In this document: positions 1 through 9,341 of the stretch, piece by piece
Layout: each line of letters starts with the position of its first letter
Position numbering within the stretch: position 1 is the first letter of the stretch
Source: Bradyrhizobium sp. Ghvi
GTDB taxonomy: Bacteria; Pseudomonadota; Alphaproteobacteria; Rhizobiales; Xanthobacteraceae
Reading direction: 5' to 3'
Length of the DNA: 64,000 nt
Assembly: GCF_900115265.1 (NCBI RefSeq)
Contig: NZ_FOVU01000003.1
Span: 124,001 to 188,000 of the forward strand
Made by a program: the position numbers and the translations under genes
Notes under the pieces: generated by a model
The model's input: the letters and a program-made list of their open reading frames with translations, nothing else
The model's database searches: none
Told to the model about the DNA's origin: nothing

Positions 1-69
1 GTTGAGTCGACCCTCGAGCGAAGAATTTACGGAAGCGCTTACCGTGGAAGTCCTGTCCCACACTCCGCC

Positions 70-239
70 ATCATCGCCCGGCTTGACCGGGCGATCCAGT
101 ACTTCGAGGCGGTCGTGATCGAATCGATGAGCCGCGGCGTACTGGATGCCCCGCCTGCCGCCTTCGCTAGGGCTTCGGCGCGCCCAGACCTCAACCTCGG
201 CGAAGCCTTGGCGTAGCCGGGTCGCGGGGCATGACACTG
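70..239. repeat. Palindromic intergenic repeat, family A, with nested insert
   Basis: The arm begins TCATCGCCCGGCTTGACCGG and is followed by GATCCAGTA. It is mirrored by TACTGGATGCCCCG and ends GGGGCATGACA. Between the mirrored arms lies a second, shorter inverted segment (about 160-222) absent from the copies at 26881 and 31329. The copy lies just downstream of the RND permease stop. The first 69 bases of the window show no gene. Confidence 0.75.
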
Positions 240-243
240 TGCC

Positions 244-3200
244 CTATGGCTTCACGGGCGCAGGTGGCCCATATGCGTCGCTGTCCTTTGCGGCCCTCGC
301 CTCCCGATCCCCCGCCAGCACGCGCTGCACCGAGACGAAGAACACCGGCACCATCAAGAGCGCCAGGATCACCACCGCGATCATGCCGCCCATCACGACG
401 CTGCCGAGCGCCTGCTGGCTGGCGCCGCCGGCGCCGTGGGCGATGGCCATCGGCAGCACGCCGCAGATGAAGGCAAGGCCGGTCATCAGGATCGGGCGGA
501 ATCGCAGGCGGCAGGCCTCGATGGTGGCCTCTACCAGCGGCTTGCCCTCTTTCCGCAGATCCTTGGCGAACTCGATGATCAGGATCGCGTCCTTGGCAGC
601 GAGCCCGATGATGGTGATCAGGCCGACGGTGAAATAGACATCGTTCGGCAGGCCGCGCAGCATGGCCGCAACGACTGCGCCGACGATGCCGAGCGGCACG
701 GTGAGCAGCACCGCGAGCGGAATGGTCCAGCTCTCATAGAGCGCGGCCAGACACAGGAACACCACGAAGACGGACAGCGCCAGCAGGAACGGCGCCTGCG
801 AGCCTGACAATTTCTCCTGCAGCGATTGTCCGGTCCATTCGTAACCGAAGCCGCGCGGCAGCTTGCCCGCGAGCTTCTCCATCTCGGCGATCGCATCGCC
901 CGAGGTGAAGCCGGGCTTGGCCTCGCCCGAAATGCGCACGGCCGGATAGTAGTTGAAACCGGCGATCTGCGTCGGGCCGCGCGACCATTCGACTGAGGCA
1001 AAAGAGGAGAACGGCACCAGTTCGCCGCGGCTGTTCTTGACGTTGTAGTTGAGGATGTCCTCGGTCTTCATGCGATCGCGGCTGTCGGCCTGCACCACGA
1101 CGCGCTGCATGCGGCCGCGGTTCGGGAAATCGTTGATGTAGTTCGAGCCGAGATTGGTCGAGATCGTGTTGTTGATGTCCTCGAAGGTGACGCCGAAGGC
1201 GCCGGCCTTCTCGCGGTCGATCACGAGATTGACCACGCCGGCCTCAGGCAGGCCCTCGACATAGACCTTCTGCAGCACCGGGCTGGCATTGGCCTCAGCG
1301 ATCAGCTGATCGGCGGCACGCATCAAGGCCTGATAGCCCTTCTGGCCGCGGTCCTGGAGACGGAACGAGAAGCCCGAGGAGTTGCCGAGATTGTCGATCG
1401 GCGGCGGCTGCAGCGCCGAGATTTTTGCATCGCGGATCGAGGCCCCGAGATCGCGGTTGATGTCATTGACGATGGCCGCCGCTGAATCCGTTGGCCCACG
1501 CTCCGACCAGTCCTCCAACGTGATGAAGGCCTGCGCGGTGTTCATGCCCTGGCCGGAGAAGCTGAAGCCGGTGAGGAACGTCACGTCCTTCACGCCGGGC
1601 CGCTCGGCGAGATATTTCTCGACTTTCTCGATCACGGCCTCGGTGCGGGGATAGGACGAATCCGACGGCGTCTGCACGTCGGTGGTGACGAAGCCCTGGT
1701 CGTCGACCGGCAGGAAGCCGCCCGGCAGGCTGACGAAGGCCCAGGACAGCCCAACCAGCAGTGCGGCATAGACCATCATCAAACGGCCAGTGCGCTTGAG
1801 CGAAAAGCCGACCGTGCGGGAATAGCCTTCCTTGCCGCTCTCGAGCATGCGGTTGAACCGGCCGAACACGCCGCGCCTGTCGTGACCGTGGCCGGCCGCA
1901 ACCGGCTTGAGCAAGGTCGCGCACAGCGCCGGTGTCAGCGACAGCGCCAGGAACGCGGAGAAGCCGATCGCCGCGACCATGGTCACGGAGAACTGGCGGT
2001 AGATGATGCCGACCGAGCCCGGAAAGAACGCCATCGGCACGAACACGGCCATCAGCACGAGCGTGATGCCGATGATGGCACTGGTGATCTGCGACATGGC
2101 CTTGCGGGTCGCCTCCTTCGGCGACAGACCTTCCTCGGCCATGATGCGCTCGACATTCTCGACCACGACGATGGCGTCGTCGACGAGGATGCCGACCGCG
2201 AGCACCATGCCGAACATGCTGAGCATGTTGATGGAGTAGCCGGCGAGCAGAAGCGTAGTGCAGGCCCCCAGCAGCGCCACCGGCACCACGATGGTCGGGA
2301 TGATGGTGTAGCGGATGTTCTGCAGAAACAGGAACATCACCACAAAGACCAGCACCACGGCTTCAAGCAGGGTCGACAGCACCTTCATGATCGAGGCCTC
2401 GACGACGGGCGTGATGTTGTAGGGGATCTCGTAAGTGATGTTGGCCGGGAAGAAGCGCGACAGCTGCTTCATCTTCTCTTCGACGGCGCTCGCCGTTGCC
2501 AGCGCATTGCCGGTCGGCGACATCAGCACGGACAGGCCCGCGGTCGGCTTGCCATTCAGGCGGGTGTTGAACTGATAGCTGAGGCCGCCGACCTCGATGC
2601 GCGCGACGTCGCGCAGGCGCACGGTCGAGCCGTCGGCATTGGCGCGCAGGATGATAGCGCCGAACTCATCGGGCGAGGACAGCTGGCCCTTGACCAGCAC
2701 CAGCGCCGAGGTGCGCTGGCTGGCGGTCGAGGGCTCGGCGCCGATGCTGCCGGAAGCGACCTGCGCGTTCTGCGCCGCGATCGCCTTGTTGACGTCGTCG
2801 GCGGTGAGCCCATAACCAACCAGCTTGGCGGGATCGACCCAGACGCGAAGACTGCGCTCGGTCGAATAGAGCGTGGCGCGGCCGACGCCGGGAATGCGGC
2901 GGATTTCGCCGAGCACGTTGCGGATCATGAAATCGCCGAGGCCGACCTCATCGAGGCTGCCGTCGGTCGAGTTCAGCGTGATGATCTGGAGCACCGCACT
3001 GGAGGCTTCCTCGATCAGGATACCCTGCTGAATCACGGCGCGCGGCAGGCGCGCCTCGACGCGCTTGATGCGGTTCTGCACCTCGACCGAGGCCGCGCTG
3101 GTATCAGTGCCCGGCTGGAAATTGGCCGTGATCTCGACCTGGCCGAGCGAGTCGCTGGTCGATTCGAAATTGAGGATACCGGAGGCGCCGTTGAGCTCCT

Positions 3201-3399
3201 CCTCGATCAGCCGCGTGACGCTGTTGTAGAGATTTTCCGGCGAGGCGCCCGGGTAGCTCGTCGAGATCGAGATCGAGGGCGGCGCGATGATCGGATATTG
3301 CGCGATCGGCAACAGCGGGATCGAGATCGCGCCGATCAGACAAATGAACAGCGCGACGACCCAGGCGAAGATCGGCCTGTCGATGAAGAAGCTCGGCAT
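244..3399 (-). CDS. RND multidrug efflux transporter permease (HAE1/AcrB type)
   Basis: Inner-membrane pump of a tripartite efflux system, driven by proton antiport and predicted to export hydrophobic or amphiphilic compounds. At 1051 residues it has the AcrB length. It begins MPSFFIDRPIFAW, the classic first transmembrane segment of HAE1 pumps. The central helices carry the family motif GILVDDAIVVVENVER, whose paired aspartates relay protons. The reading frame is open upstream to 3822, but that extension runs through the adaptor gene in another frame and is not a plausible N-terminus, so I start at 3399. The adaptor is encoded 110 bases upstream on the same strand. No outer-membrane channel or dedicated regulator is visible. 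Substrate cannot be inferred. Confidence 0.95.
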   Translation of the reverse strand: MPSFFIDRPIFAWVVALFICLIGAISIPLLPIAQYPIIAPPSISISTSYPGASPENLYNSVTRLIEEELNGASGILNFESTSDSLGQVEITANFQPGTDTSAASVEVQNRIKRVEARLPRAVIQQGILIEEASSAVLQIITLNSTDGSLDEVGLGDFMIRNVLGEIRRIPGVGRATLYSTERSLRVWVDPAKLVGYGLTADDVNKAIAAQNAQVASGSIGAEPSTASQRTSALVLVKGQLSSPDEFGAIILRANADGSTVRLRDVARIEVGGLSYQFNTRLNGKPTAGLSVLMSPTGNALATASAVEEKMKQLSRFFPANITYEIPYNITPVVEASIMKVLSTLLEAVVLVFVVMFLFLQNIRYTIIPTIVVPVALLGACTTLLLAGYSINMLSMFGMVLAVGILVDDAIVVVENVERIMAEEGLSPKEATRKAMSQITSAIIGITLVLMAVFVPMAFFPGSVGIIYRQFSVTMVAAIGFSAFLALSLTPALCATLLKPVAAGHGHDRRGVFGRFNRMLESGKEGYSRTVGFSLKRTGRLMMVYAALLVGLSWAFVSLPGGFLPVDDQGFVTTDVQTPSDSSYPRTEAVIEKVEKYLAERPGVKDVTFLTGFSFSGQGMNTAQAFITLEDWSERGPTDSAAAIVNDINRDLGASIRDAKISALQPPPIDNLGNSSGFSFRLQDRGQKGYQALMRAADQLIAEANASPVLQKVYVEGLPEAGVVNLVIDREKAGAFGVTFEDINNTISTNLGSNYINDFPNRGRMQRVVVQADSRDRMKTEDILNYNVKNSRGELVPFSSFASVEWSRGPTQIAGFNYYPAVRISGEAKPGFTSGDAIAEMEKLAGKLPRGFGYEWTGQSLQEKLSGSQAPFLLALSVFVVFLCLAALYESWTIPLAVLLTVPLGIVGAVVAAMLRGLPNDVYFTVGLITIIGLAAKDAILIIEFAKDLRKEGKPLVEATIEACRLRFRPILMTGLAFICGVLPMAIAHGAGGASQQALGSVVMGGMIAVVILALLMVPVFFVSVQRVLAGDREARAAKDSDAYGPPAPVKP

Positions 3400-3508
3400 T
3401 TGCCGCTTGACCCTTGTTGTTTCGTTCAGGCTCGAAGTTAGGTTCGGCCGGTGTCTGAGGTTCACCTCTCCCCAGCGGGGAGAGGTGCTCCGAGCCCCAA
3501 GCGCGAGC

Positions 3509-4702
3509 TCAGCGCGCGACCTTGAGGGCGTGCCGGTTGTCGGCGCTCGCCTCGGCCTCGGACCAGGATTGCGGCTTGACCCTGTCGCCGGCGGCGAACT
3601 TCTGGAAGCCTTCGACCACGACCTTGTCGCCGGCCTTGAGGCCGTCCGTGACGAACCAGACGCCATCCTGCACCGAGCCGGTGCGGATCGGCTGCACCGC
3701 GATGCGGTTGTCATCCTTGACGACGAACACCTCGCTGCCGCCGCCGCCGTTGCGCTGCACCGCCTGCTGCGGCACCGCGATCGCATCGGAGTCCAGGCCC
3801 TGCTCGATCCGGACGCGGACATACATGCCCGGCAGCAGCTCGCGCTTGGGATTGGGGAATTCGCCGCGCAAGGTCACCTGCCCGGTATGGGCGTCAACCT
3901 TGGCATCGGAGAACAGCAGCTTGCCGTCGAGCGCATAGATCGTGTTGTCGTCGAGCACGAGGCGGACCTTGGCCGCATCTGCCTCGATGCGGTCGAGATC
4001 GCCGCTCTCGAAGGCGCGGCGCAGCTGGTTGAGTTCGGTCACCGACTGGGTGAAGTCGGCATAAATGGGATCGAGCTGCTGCACGGTAGCGAGATTGGTC
4101 TCGTTCTGCACGACCAGCGCGCCTTCGCTGACCAGGGCAGCACCGACGACTCCGTCGATCGGCGCGCGCACGGTCGCGTAATCCAGATTGAGCTTGGCCC
4201 GTGCGAGGTCGGCCTTACGGCCTTCGACTTCGGCCTGGGCCTGGCGCTCGGCTGCGATGGCCTTTTCGTTCTCGGCTTCCGGCGCGGCGCGCTGGCTGGT
4301 CAGCGTCGCGATACGGCGCGCCTGCTGCTGTGCTTGCATCAAGGCGGCATCAGCCTTGGCGAGCGCAGCCTCGCCCGCCATCACCTCGACCTCGAACGGA
4401 CGCGGATCGATCCGATAGAGCGGATCGCCAGCCTTCACCTCGCTGCCCTGGCGAAACAGCCGCTCGACGACGATGCCTGACACGCGCGGTCGCACCTCGG
4501 CGACGCGAGTCGGCGAAATCCGGCCCGGCAGCTCACGCACTACGGCGCGGGCTTGCGGCTTGACGGTGACGATGCTGACATCGGGTTCGATCGGCTGCGC
4601 GGCGGAAACGGCGGATGAGGATTCGTCGCATGCACCAAGCAGCGGCGCAAAGGCCGCGAGCATCAGTGCAACGCATGCCGGTCGCGCTCGTAGTGCTGAC
4701 AT
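3509..4702 (-). CDS. RND efflux periplasmic adaptor lipoprotein (AcrA/MexA type)
   Basis: Membrane-fusion protein that links the RND pump to an outer-membrane channel. The 397-residue protein begins MSALRARPACVALML and has a lipobox LLGAC near residue 22, so it is predicted to be a lipidated periplasmic protein. A barrel-sandwich segment (GIVVERLFRQGSEVKAGDPL), an alanine- and glutamine-rich helical hairpin and a beta-barrel region follow in the usual order. I reject the frame extension to 4816 because the lipobox signal starts at 4702. It is the first gene of a two-gene operon with the permease. Confidence 0.93.
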   Translation of the reverse strand: MSALRARPACVALMLAAFAPLLGACDESSSAVSAAQPIEPDVSIVTVKPQARAVVRELPGRISPTRVAEVRPRVSGIVVERLFRQGSEVKAGDPLYRIDPRPFEVEVMAGEAALAKADAALMQAQQQARRIATLTSQRAAPEAENEKAIAAERQAQAEVEGRKADLARAKLNLDYATVRAPIDGVVGAALVSEGALVVQNETNLATVQQLDPIYADFTQSVTELNQLRRAFESGDLDRIEADAAKVRLVLDDNTIYALDGKLLFSDAKVDAHTGQVTLRGEFPNPKRELLPGMYVRVRIEQGLDSDAIAVPQQAVQRNGGGGSEVFVVKDDNRIAVQPIRTGSVQDGVWFVTDGLKAGDKVVVEGFQKFAAGDRVKPQSWSEAEASADNRHALKVAR

Positions 4703-4879
4703 GAAGTTGAGTGCCCCAAAATTGTTGAACTGACCACACGCCGCGCAACGCCTGTCCTGGGTTCCTGGGCGGCTGATGCGGTAAAAATAGAATGGGCGTG
4801 CTGCGACGCAACGCATGGTGCGGGCGGCTCAATGTCACAGGAGCTATCGCGCTGAGTTCTGGCTGTTTTTCCGGATTCA

Positions 4880-4917
4880 CCTGATTGTGAGTCAGGTTCC
4901 ATCGCAGCTTGCTGCGA
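4880..4917. other. Pair of short inverted repeats between two minus-strand genes
   Basis: CCTGA-N7-TCAGG at 4880-4896 is followed at once by TCGCAGC-TT-GCTGCGA at 4902-4917. They lie 14 bases after the methyltransferase stop and about 180 bases before the adaptor start. They could be an operator for the efflux operon or transcript-end hairpins. There is no T run on the minus strand, so this is not a standard terminator. Confidence 0.45.
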
Positions 4918-4930
4918 CACAACAACGCAA

Positions 4931-5959
4931 TCAATCCGCCGCCTTCATCCGATAGTGACTCACGCCCCACTCCGTTCCGTCGGCATAGCCGAACAGGCCC
5001 GCGGTCGCGAGCAAGAACCAGCGCCAGCGCCGCATCCACAACGCGGTGTCCTCGCCATAGACGTTGCGCAAGGTGGCTTCGATGGCATCGCGATGCGCGT
5101 CGAAATTGGCGAGCCAGTCGTTGGCGGTGCGCTGATAATGCGTGCCGCTCCAGCGCCATTCCTTCTCGATTGTAAAGATGTCGGCATATTGCCTGACGAG
5201 ATGATGGCTCGGCATCACGCCGCCGGTGAAGAAATGCTGCGCGATCCAGTCCTCGCGATTGGCGTGGTCGAACAGATAGGAGCCGACGCGATGGGTGAAG
5301 ATCTGCATGAAGAAGCGTCCCTCCGGGGCAAGCCATGACCGCAGGCGCGTCATCAGCTTGCGCCAGTTCATCATGTGCTCGAACATCTCGATCGAGACGA
5401 TACGGTCGAACTGGCCATCGGGCGCAAACACGTTCATGTCTGATGTGACGACGCGCAAGTTCGGCAGGCCGCGGCTTTGCGCCATCTCTTCGATATAGGC
5501 GCGCTGCGACAGCGAGTTCGACACTGCGGTCACCCTCGCATGCGGAAACTGCCGCGCCATCCACAGCGACAATGCCCCCCAGCCGCAGCCGAGTTCGAGG
5601 ATGGTCTGCCCGTCGGCGAGAGCGGCATGCTCGACCGCCTGACGCAGCGCCTCCTCCTCTGCTTCCTGGAGGGTCGTCGCATCGGTCCTGTAGAAGCAGG
5701 AGGAGTATTTGCGGTTCGGGCCCAGCACCTCGGCAAAGAAGCTCGACGGCACTTCGTAATGCTGGGTGTTGGCGGCGTCCGCGTGCTCGGCGATCGACCT
5801 GAGCATCATCCGTCCGGCAAAGGCGGCATCGTCGGCCGCACCGTGGGTCGCGAGGCGGGTTGCGGTGCGGGAGCACAGGCGCTGGATCGCGGCGCGAACC
5901 ACCACATCGGGCAAGGGCACGCGTTCGGCAGTCCCCATGATCGCGGAAACGACGCTCAC
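4931..5959 (-). CDS. Cyclopropane-fatty-acyl-phospholipid synthase family SAM methyltransferase
   Basis: SAM-dependent methyltransferase of the CFA synthase superfamily, which methylates or cyclopropanates lipid acyl chains at the membrane. The SAM-binding motif LELGCGWGALS is clear, as are the family blocks NTQHYEVPSSFF, KYSSCFY and the SIEMFEHM segment. I chose the GTG at 5959 because GGGGAGGGG lies four bases upstream; the ATG at 5938 has no ribosome site. At 342 residues it is shorter than E. coli Cfa (382). Substrate is uncertain: other members of the fold methylate small amines. Confidence 0.85.
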   Translation of the reverse strand: MSVVSAIMGTAERVPLPDVVVRAAIQRLCSRTATRLATHGAADDAAFAGRMMLRSIAEHADAANTQHYEVPSSFFAEVLGPNRKYSSCFYRTDATTLQEAEEEALRQAVEHAALADGQTILELGCGWGALSLWMARQFPHARVTAVSNSLSQRAYIEEMAQSRGLPNLRVVTSDMNVFAPDGQFDRIVSIEMFEHMMNWRKLMTRLRSWLAPEGRFFMQIFTHRVGSYLFDHANREDWIAQHFFTGGVMPSHHLVRQYADIFTIEKEWRWSGTHYQRTANDWLANFDAHRDAIEATLRNVYGEDTALWMRRWRWFLLATAGLFGYADGTEWGVSHYRMKAAD

Positions 5960-6182
5960 GCAGCCCCTCCCCTGGTCAAGTCCCCGGCGGGCGGAGCAAG
6001 CACGGTCGCCGTGCAAAAGCCGAGCCCGGCCTGAGGGATGCCGAAGTTTTGCAGCCTATGTGGGTATCAAAGCCCGCTTTCAGCTTTGGGTTCCCTGCCT
6101 CGTTCCCGAAATCCGCACATCGGCCGCTTTTTTTGGACGGGCGCTGTGCCATAGTGCAGAGGCAAGCAAGCTTTCGTAATGG

Positions 6183-7217
6183 ATGATACCGGCCATGCCG
6201 CCAGGCGCCTCGCCCCGCTCCACCATCGAGATCGAGTACACAAAACTGTCCTCACCCAGCGTCTTCCTGGTGCGGATGCTGGTCTTCCTGGTGCTGTGTG
6301 CGCTGGTGGGCGTGGTTCTCTACAAGCAGATCATCCAGGCCTTCTTCGCCAATCCCGGGCTGAACGCCCTGATCGGGGCGGTGCTGTTCATCGGCATCGT
6401 GCTGGCCTTCCGGCAGGTCATCCGGCTCTATCCTGAGGTCTCCTGGGTCAACAATTTCCGCATCGCCGATCCCGGCCTGGCGCCGGCCCGGCACCCAAAA
6501 CTGCTGGCGCCGATGGCGATGATCCTGGGCGGCGAGCGCACCGGTCGGATGTCGATCACGCAAACCACGATGAGGCATCTGCTTGATTCGATCGCGACCC
6601 GCCTGGATGAAGCCCGCGACATCTCCCGCTACATGACCGGCCTGCTCGTCTTCCTCGGCCTGCTCGGCACCTTCTGGGGCCTGATCGAGACCGTCGGCTC
6701 GGTCGGCAAGGTGATCGACGGGCTCAAGGTCGGCGGCGATGCCGGGGCGCTGTTCGACACGCTGAAGGAGGGCCTCGCCGCCCCGCTCGGCGGCATGGGC
6801 ATTTCGTTTTCCTCATCGCTGTTCGGCCTCGCCGGCTCGCTGATCCTCGGCTTTCTCGACCTGCAATCGAGCCAGGCGCAGAACCGCTTCTACACCGACC
6901 TCGAGGACTGGCTCGCCACCACCGTGCGCGAATACGGCAGCAGCGAGGTCACCGCCGTCGCGAGCAGTGGCGGCGGCGTCGCCAACGGCGAGCTGCAGGC
7001 CGCCGTCGAGCGGCTTCGCTCCGTGCTCGAGGAAGGCAGCGCCAGCCGCGGCACCACGGCGGCGATGGCAAGCCTTGCCGAAGCGATCCAGGCCCTGGTC
7101 TCGCACATGCGGACCGAGCAGCAGATGATCCGCGAATGGGCCGACGGCCAGGGCGAGCAGAACCGCGAGATCCGCCGCCTGCTGGAGCGCATCGCGCGCC
7201 AGCCCGAGAAGAGTTAG
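6183..7217 (+). CDS. MotA/TolQ/ExbB-family proton channel protein
   Basis: Inner-membrane protein of 344 residues with four likely transmembrane segments: about 27-47, 58-80, 156-180 and 210-232. The last two hold the MotA_ExbB core (YMTGLLVFLGLLGTFWGLI and the GGMGISFSSSLFG region). A soluble C-terminal tail of about 110 residues follows. Such proteins form a proton- or ion-conducting stator with a single-span partner; that partner is the next gene. No flagellar or Tol genes are nearby, so the load it drives is unknown. The start is uncertain: ATG at 6195 is an alternative and neither has a strong ribosome site. Confidence 0.85.
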   Translation: MIPAMPPGASPRSTIEIEYTKLSSPSVFLVRMLVFLVLCALVGVVLYKQIIQAFFANPGLNALIGAVLFIGIVLAFRQVIRLYPEVSWVNNFRIADPGLAPARHPKLLAPMAMILGGERTGRMSITQTTMRHLLDSIATRLDEARDISRYMTGLLVFLGLLGTFWGLIETVGSVGKVIDGLKVGGDAGALFDTLKEGLAAPLGGMGISFSSSLFGLAGSLILGFLDLQSSQAQNRFYTDLEDWLATTVREYGSSEVTAVASSGGGVANGELQAAVERLRSVLEEGSASRGTTAAMASLAEAIQALVSHMRTEQQMIREWADGQGEQNREIRRLLERIARQPEKS

Positions 7218-7227
7218 AGGCGCGCTC

Positions 7228-7350
7228 GTGCCCCGGACGCGGCGCAGCGCTTCTTCAGCGTGCGCTGCAGAGCCGGGGCCCAGAGAAACGAAACATGGAT
7301 CCCGGCTCTGCGCAGCAGCGTTGCACGCTGCACCGCGTCCGGGACACGAG
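7228..7350. repeat. Palindromic intergenic repeat, family C
   Basis: TGCCCCGGACGCGGCGCAGC at the left is mirrored by GCACCGCGTCCGGGACAC at the right, with inner arms built from GCTGCAGAGCCGGGGCC and GGATCCCGGCTCTGCGCAGC. It sits inside the two-gene channel operon. Related copies lie at 23661 and 28653. Confidence 0.75.
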
Positions 7351-7365
7351 AGAACGGAGACATGA

Positions 7366-8394
7366 ATGGCTCTAGCCCGCGGCCGCCGCAGCGAAGGCGC
7401 CTTCAACTACTGGCCCGGATTCGTCGACGCGCTGTCGACGCTGGTGCTGTCGATCGTATTCCTGCTCTCGGTGTTCCTGGTCGTGCAGTTCTTCCTGTCG
7501 CAGGAGGTGACCGGCAAGGACAAGGCGCTGGAGCAGCTCAACGCCAAGATCGCCCAGCTCACCGAGCTCTTGTCGCTGGAGAAGCTCGGCAAGCTCTCGC
7601 TCGACGACCAGGTCTCGCAGTTGAAAGCAGGCCTCGCCTCGGCCGAGAGCGAGCGCGACCGCATGAAGGGTCTCTATGAGGGTCTCGCCAATGCCGGCAA
7701 CGACGCCCAAGGCAAGACCGCCGAGCTCGGCAAGGCGCTGGATTCCGAGAAGGCCGTGTCGGCGCGGGCACTGGCGCAGATCGAGGTGCTGAACCAGCAG
7801 ATCAGCGCGTTGCGCCGGCAATTGGCGGCGCTGGAAGAGGCGTTGGACGCCAGCGAGAAGCGCGACAAGGAATCGCAGAACCGCATCGCCGACCTGGGCT
7901 CGCGCTTGAACGTTGCCTTGGCGCAGCGCGTGCAGGAATTGTCGCGCTATCGCTCCGAGTTCTTCGGCCGCCTGCGCGCCATCCTCGGCAACCGCCCCGA
8001 CATCCGCGTGGTCGGGGACCGCTTCGTGTTCCAGTCCGAAGTGTTCTTCGACACCGGACAGGCGACGCTGCTGCCGGAGGGCAAGGCCGAGCTCGACACC
8101 GTGGCAAACGCCCTGATCGAGCTCGACAAGAAGATTCCGAGCGAGATCGCCTGGGTGCTTCGCGTCGACGGCCACACCGACGTGCGGCCGGTCAACGGCC
8201 CGAACTTCAAGTCGAACTGGGACCTGTCGTCGGCGCGCGCGATCTCGGTGGTCCAATATCTGATCTCGCTCGGCGTGCCCGCGCAGCGCCTGGTCGCCGC
8301 CGGCTTTGCCGAATTCCAGCCGCTCGACCCGGGCAACACCGAGGAGGCCTACAAGCGCAACCGCCGCATCGAGCTGAAGCTGACGGAGCGGTAG
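7366..8394 (+). CDS. MotB/OmpA-family peptidoglycan-binding stator partner
   Basis: A 342-residue protein anchored by one N-terminal helix (about 17-42). It carries an aspartate (D21 in GFVDALSTL) where MotB-type stators carry their proton-binding residue. A long coiled-coil-like linker (about 45-190) follows, and then a C-terminal OmpA-like domain with VDGHTDVRPVNG and NRRIELKLTER for peptidoglycan attachment. It pairs with the MotA/ExbB-like gene upstream. The coupling of these two alone, away from flagellar genes, suggests an ion-driven cell-envelope device of unknown output. The stop overlaps the next start by one base (TAGTG). Confidence 0.87.
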   Translation: MALARGRRSEGAFNYWPGFVDALSTLVLSIVFLLSVFLVVQFFLSQEVTGKDKALEQLNAKIAQLTELLSLEKLGKLSLDDQVSQLKAGLASAESERDRMKGLYEGLANAGNDAQGKTAELGKALDSEKAVSARALAQIEVLNQQISALRRQLAALEEALDASEKRDKESQNRIADLGSRLNVALAQRVQELSRYRSEFFGRLRAILGNRPDIRVVGDRFVFQSEVFFDTGQATLLPEGKAELDTVANALIELDKKIPSEIAWVLRVDGHTDVRPVNGPNFKSNWDLSSARAISVVQYLISLGVPAQRLVAAGFAEFQPLDPGNTEEAYKRNRRIELKLTER

Positions 8395-8840
8395 TGAGCG
8401 CGATCCACCTCCGCCCCTACGCTGATGGCGACGAAGCGGCGGCGATCGATCTCTGGCATCGCACCTGGCAGCAGGCCTATCCCCAGATCGACTTCGCCGC
8501 CCGGCTCGACTGGTGGCGCGAGCGCTGGCGCAAGGATCTGGTGCCGAAGGCCCAGATCGTCGTCTCGGAACAAGATGGCGCGCTGACCGGCTTCGTGACC
8601 ATCGACGGGGACGGCTATCTCGACCAGCTCGTGGTCGATCCCGATCATTGGGGCTCGGACGCGGCACGGCTGCTGGTAGACGAGGCCAAGCGCCTTTCGC
8701 CTTCAGGCGTCACGCTGCTGGTCAACAAGGACAATGCCCGCGCCATCCGTTTCTACGAGCGCAACGGCTTTGCCCATGCCGGCGACGACGTCAACCCGAC
8801 CTCGGGGCGGCCGGTGCTGAAGATGGCGTGGCGGCCGTGA
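8394..8840 (+). CDS. GNAT family N-acetyltransferase
   Basis: A 148-residue acetyltransferase of the GNAT fold, which transfers acetyl from acetyl-CoA to an amine. The acetyl-CoA region DQLVVDPDHWGSDAARLLVDEA and the terminal VNKDNARAIRFYERNGFAHAG block are characteristic. It starts at GTG 8394, sharing the last base of the upstream stop codon, so it is probably translationally coupled to the OmpA/MotB-like gene. Substrate is unknown. Confidence 0.88.
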   Translation: MSAIHLRPYADGDEAAAIDLWHRTWQQAYPQIDFAARLDWWRERWRKDLVPKAQIVVSEQDGALTGFVTIDGDGYLDQLVVDPDHWGSDAARLLVDEAKRLSPSGVTLLVNKDNARAIRFYERNGFAHAGDDVNPTSGRPVLKMAWRP

Positions 8841-8859
8841 CATCAGATGGAGAGGATCG

Positions 8860-9111
8860 ATGCGGCTGAGCGATCTGGCCAAGGGATCTTCGGTTTTCCT
8901 GGGCGTCATCCTCGCAGGTTATGTCTCGACCGTTTATGTCGAGCAGCGCTTGGCCCCGCAGCCCAAGGCAGCAAGTGAGAGCAAGGGCTCGCCAACTCCG
9001 ACGAACAGCCAGCCTCCCGCCGACGGCGGATCGGCCTGTATCGGTGAGGGCGGCAGCTGGAAGAACTGGCCGTGGCCGAACGTGCCGATGGGCTCGCCGA
9101 AGTGTAAATAG
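8860..9111 (+). CDS. Small hypothetical membrane-anchored or secreted protein
   Basis: An 83-residue protein with an N-terminal hydrophobic segment (about 11-26), a proline- and serine-rich stretch, and a compact C-terminus CIGEGGSWKNWPWPNVPMG with two cysteines (one near the end, PKCK). The ribosome site GGAGAGGATCG precedes the ATG and the gene follows the acetyltransferase by 19 bases. I recognise no family. The hydrophobic start and cysteine pair suggest a periplasmic location. Confidence 0.65.
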   Translation: MRLSDLAKGSSVFLGVILAGYVSTVYVEQRLAPQPKAASESKGSPTPTNSQPPADGGSACIGEGGSWKNWPWPNVPMGSPKCK

Positions 9112-9140
9112 ACCCCGCGAGCGCAGCCCATAAGCTCCGC

Positions 9141-9323
9141 TGTCATTCCCCGCGACCCGGCTACGCCAAGGCTTCGCCGAGGTTTCCGTCTCAGGCGCGC
9201 CGAAGCTTTAGCGCAGGCGGCAAGTGGGGAATCCAGTGAGCCGCGGCTTCTCGGCACTATCGTCACGGAGTACTGGATCGCCCGCCCCAGTGCGCAAGGG
9301 CACACAAGGCGGGCGATGACACC
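9141..9323. repeat. Mosaic palindromic repeat (families A and B joined)
   Basis: It starts TGTCATTCCCCGCGACCCGG and contains GGGGAATCCAGTGAGCCGCGG. It then continues with family-A sequence (TACTGGATCGCCCGCC ... GGCGGGCGATGACA). It fills the space between the small protein and the convergent ABC exporter and may act as a bidirectional transcript end. Confidence 0.65.
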
Positions 9324-9341
9324 GTCATTGAGGTAAGCGCC

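Noticed and set aside
1882..3441. Long plus-strand reading frame (about 519 codons) antisense to the RND permease
   Set aside because: Its product is rich in Arg, Asp and His with no recognisable family and it mirrors the highly conserved RND frame; GC-rich codons make such antisense frames common here.
3400..3822. N-terminal extension of the RND permease
   Set aside because: The extension overlaps the adaptor coding region in another frame and precedes the conserved MPSFFIDRP start.
6183..8394. Zorya anti-phage system (ZorA/ZorB)
   Set aside because: The MotA/MotB-like pair fits the fold, but no ZorC, ZorD or ZorE gene is near; the next genes are GNAT and a small unrelated protein.
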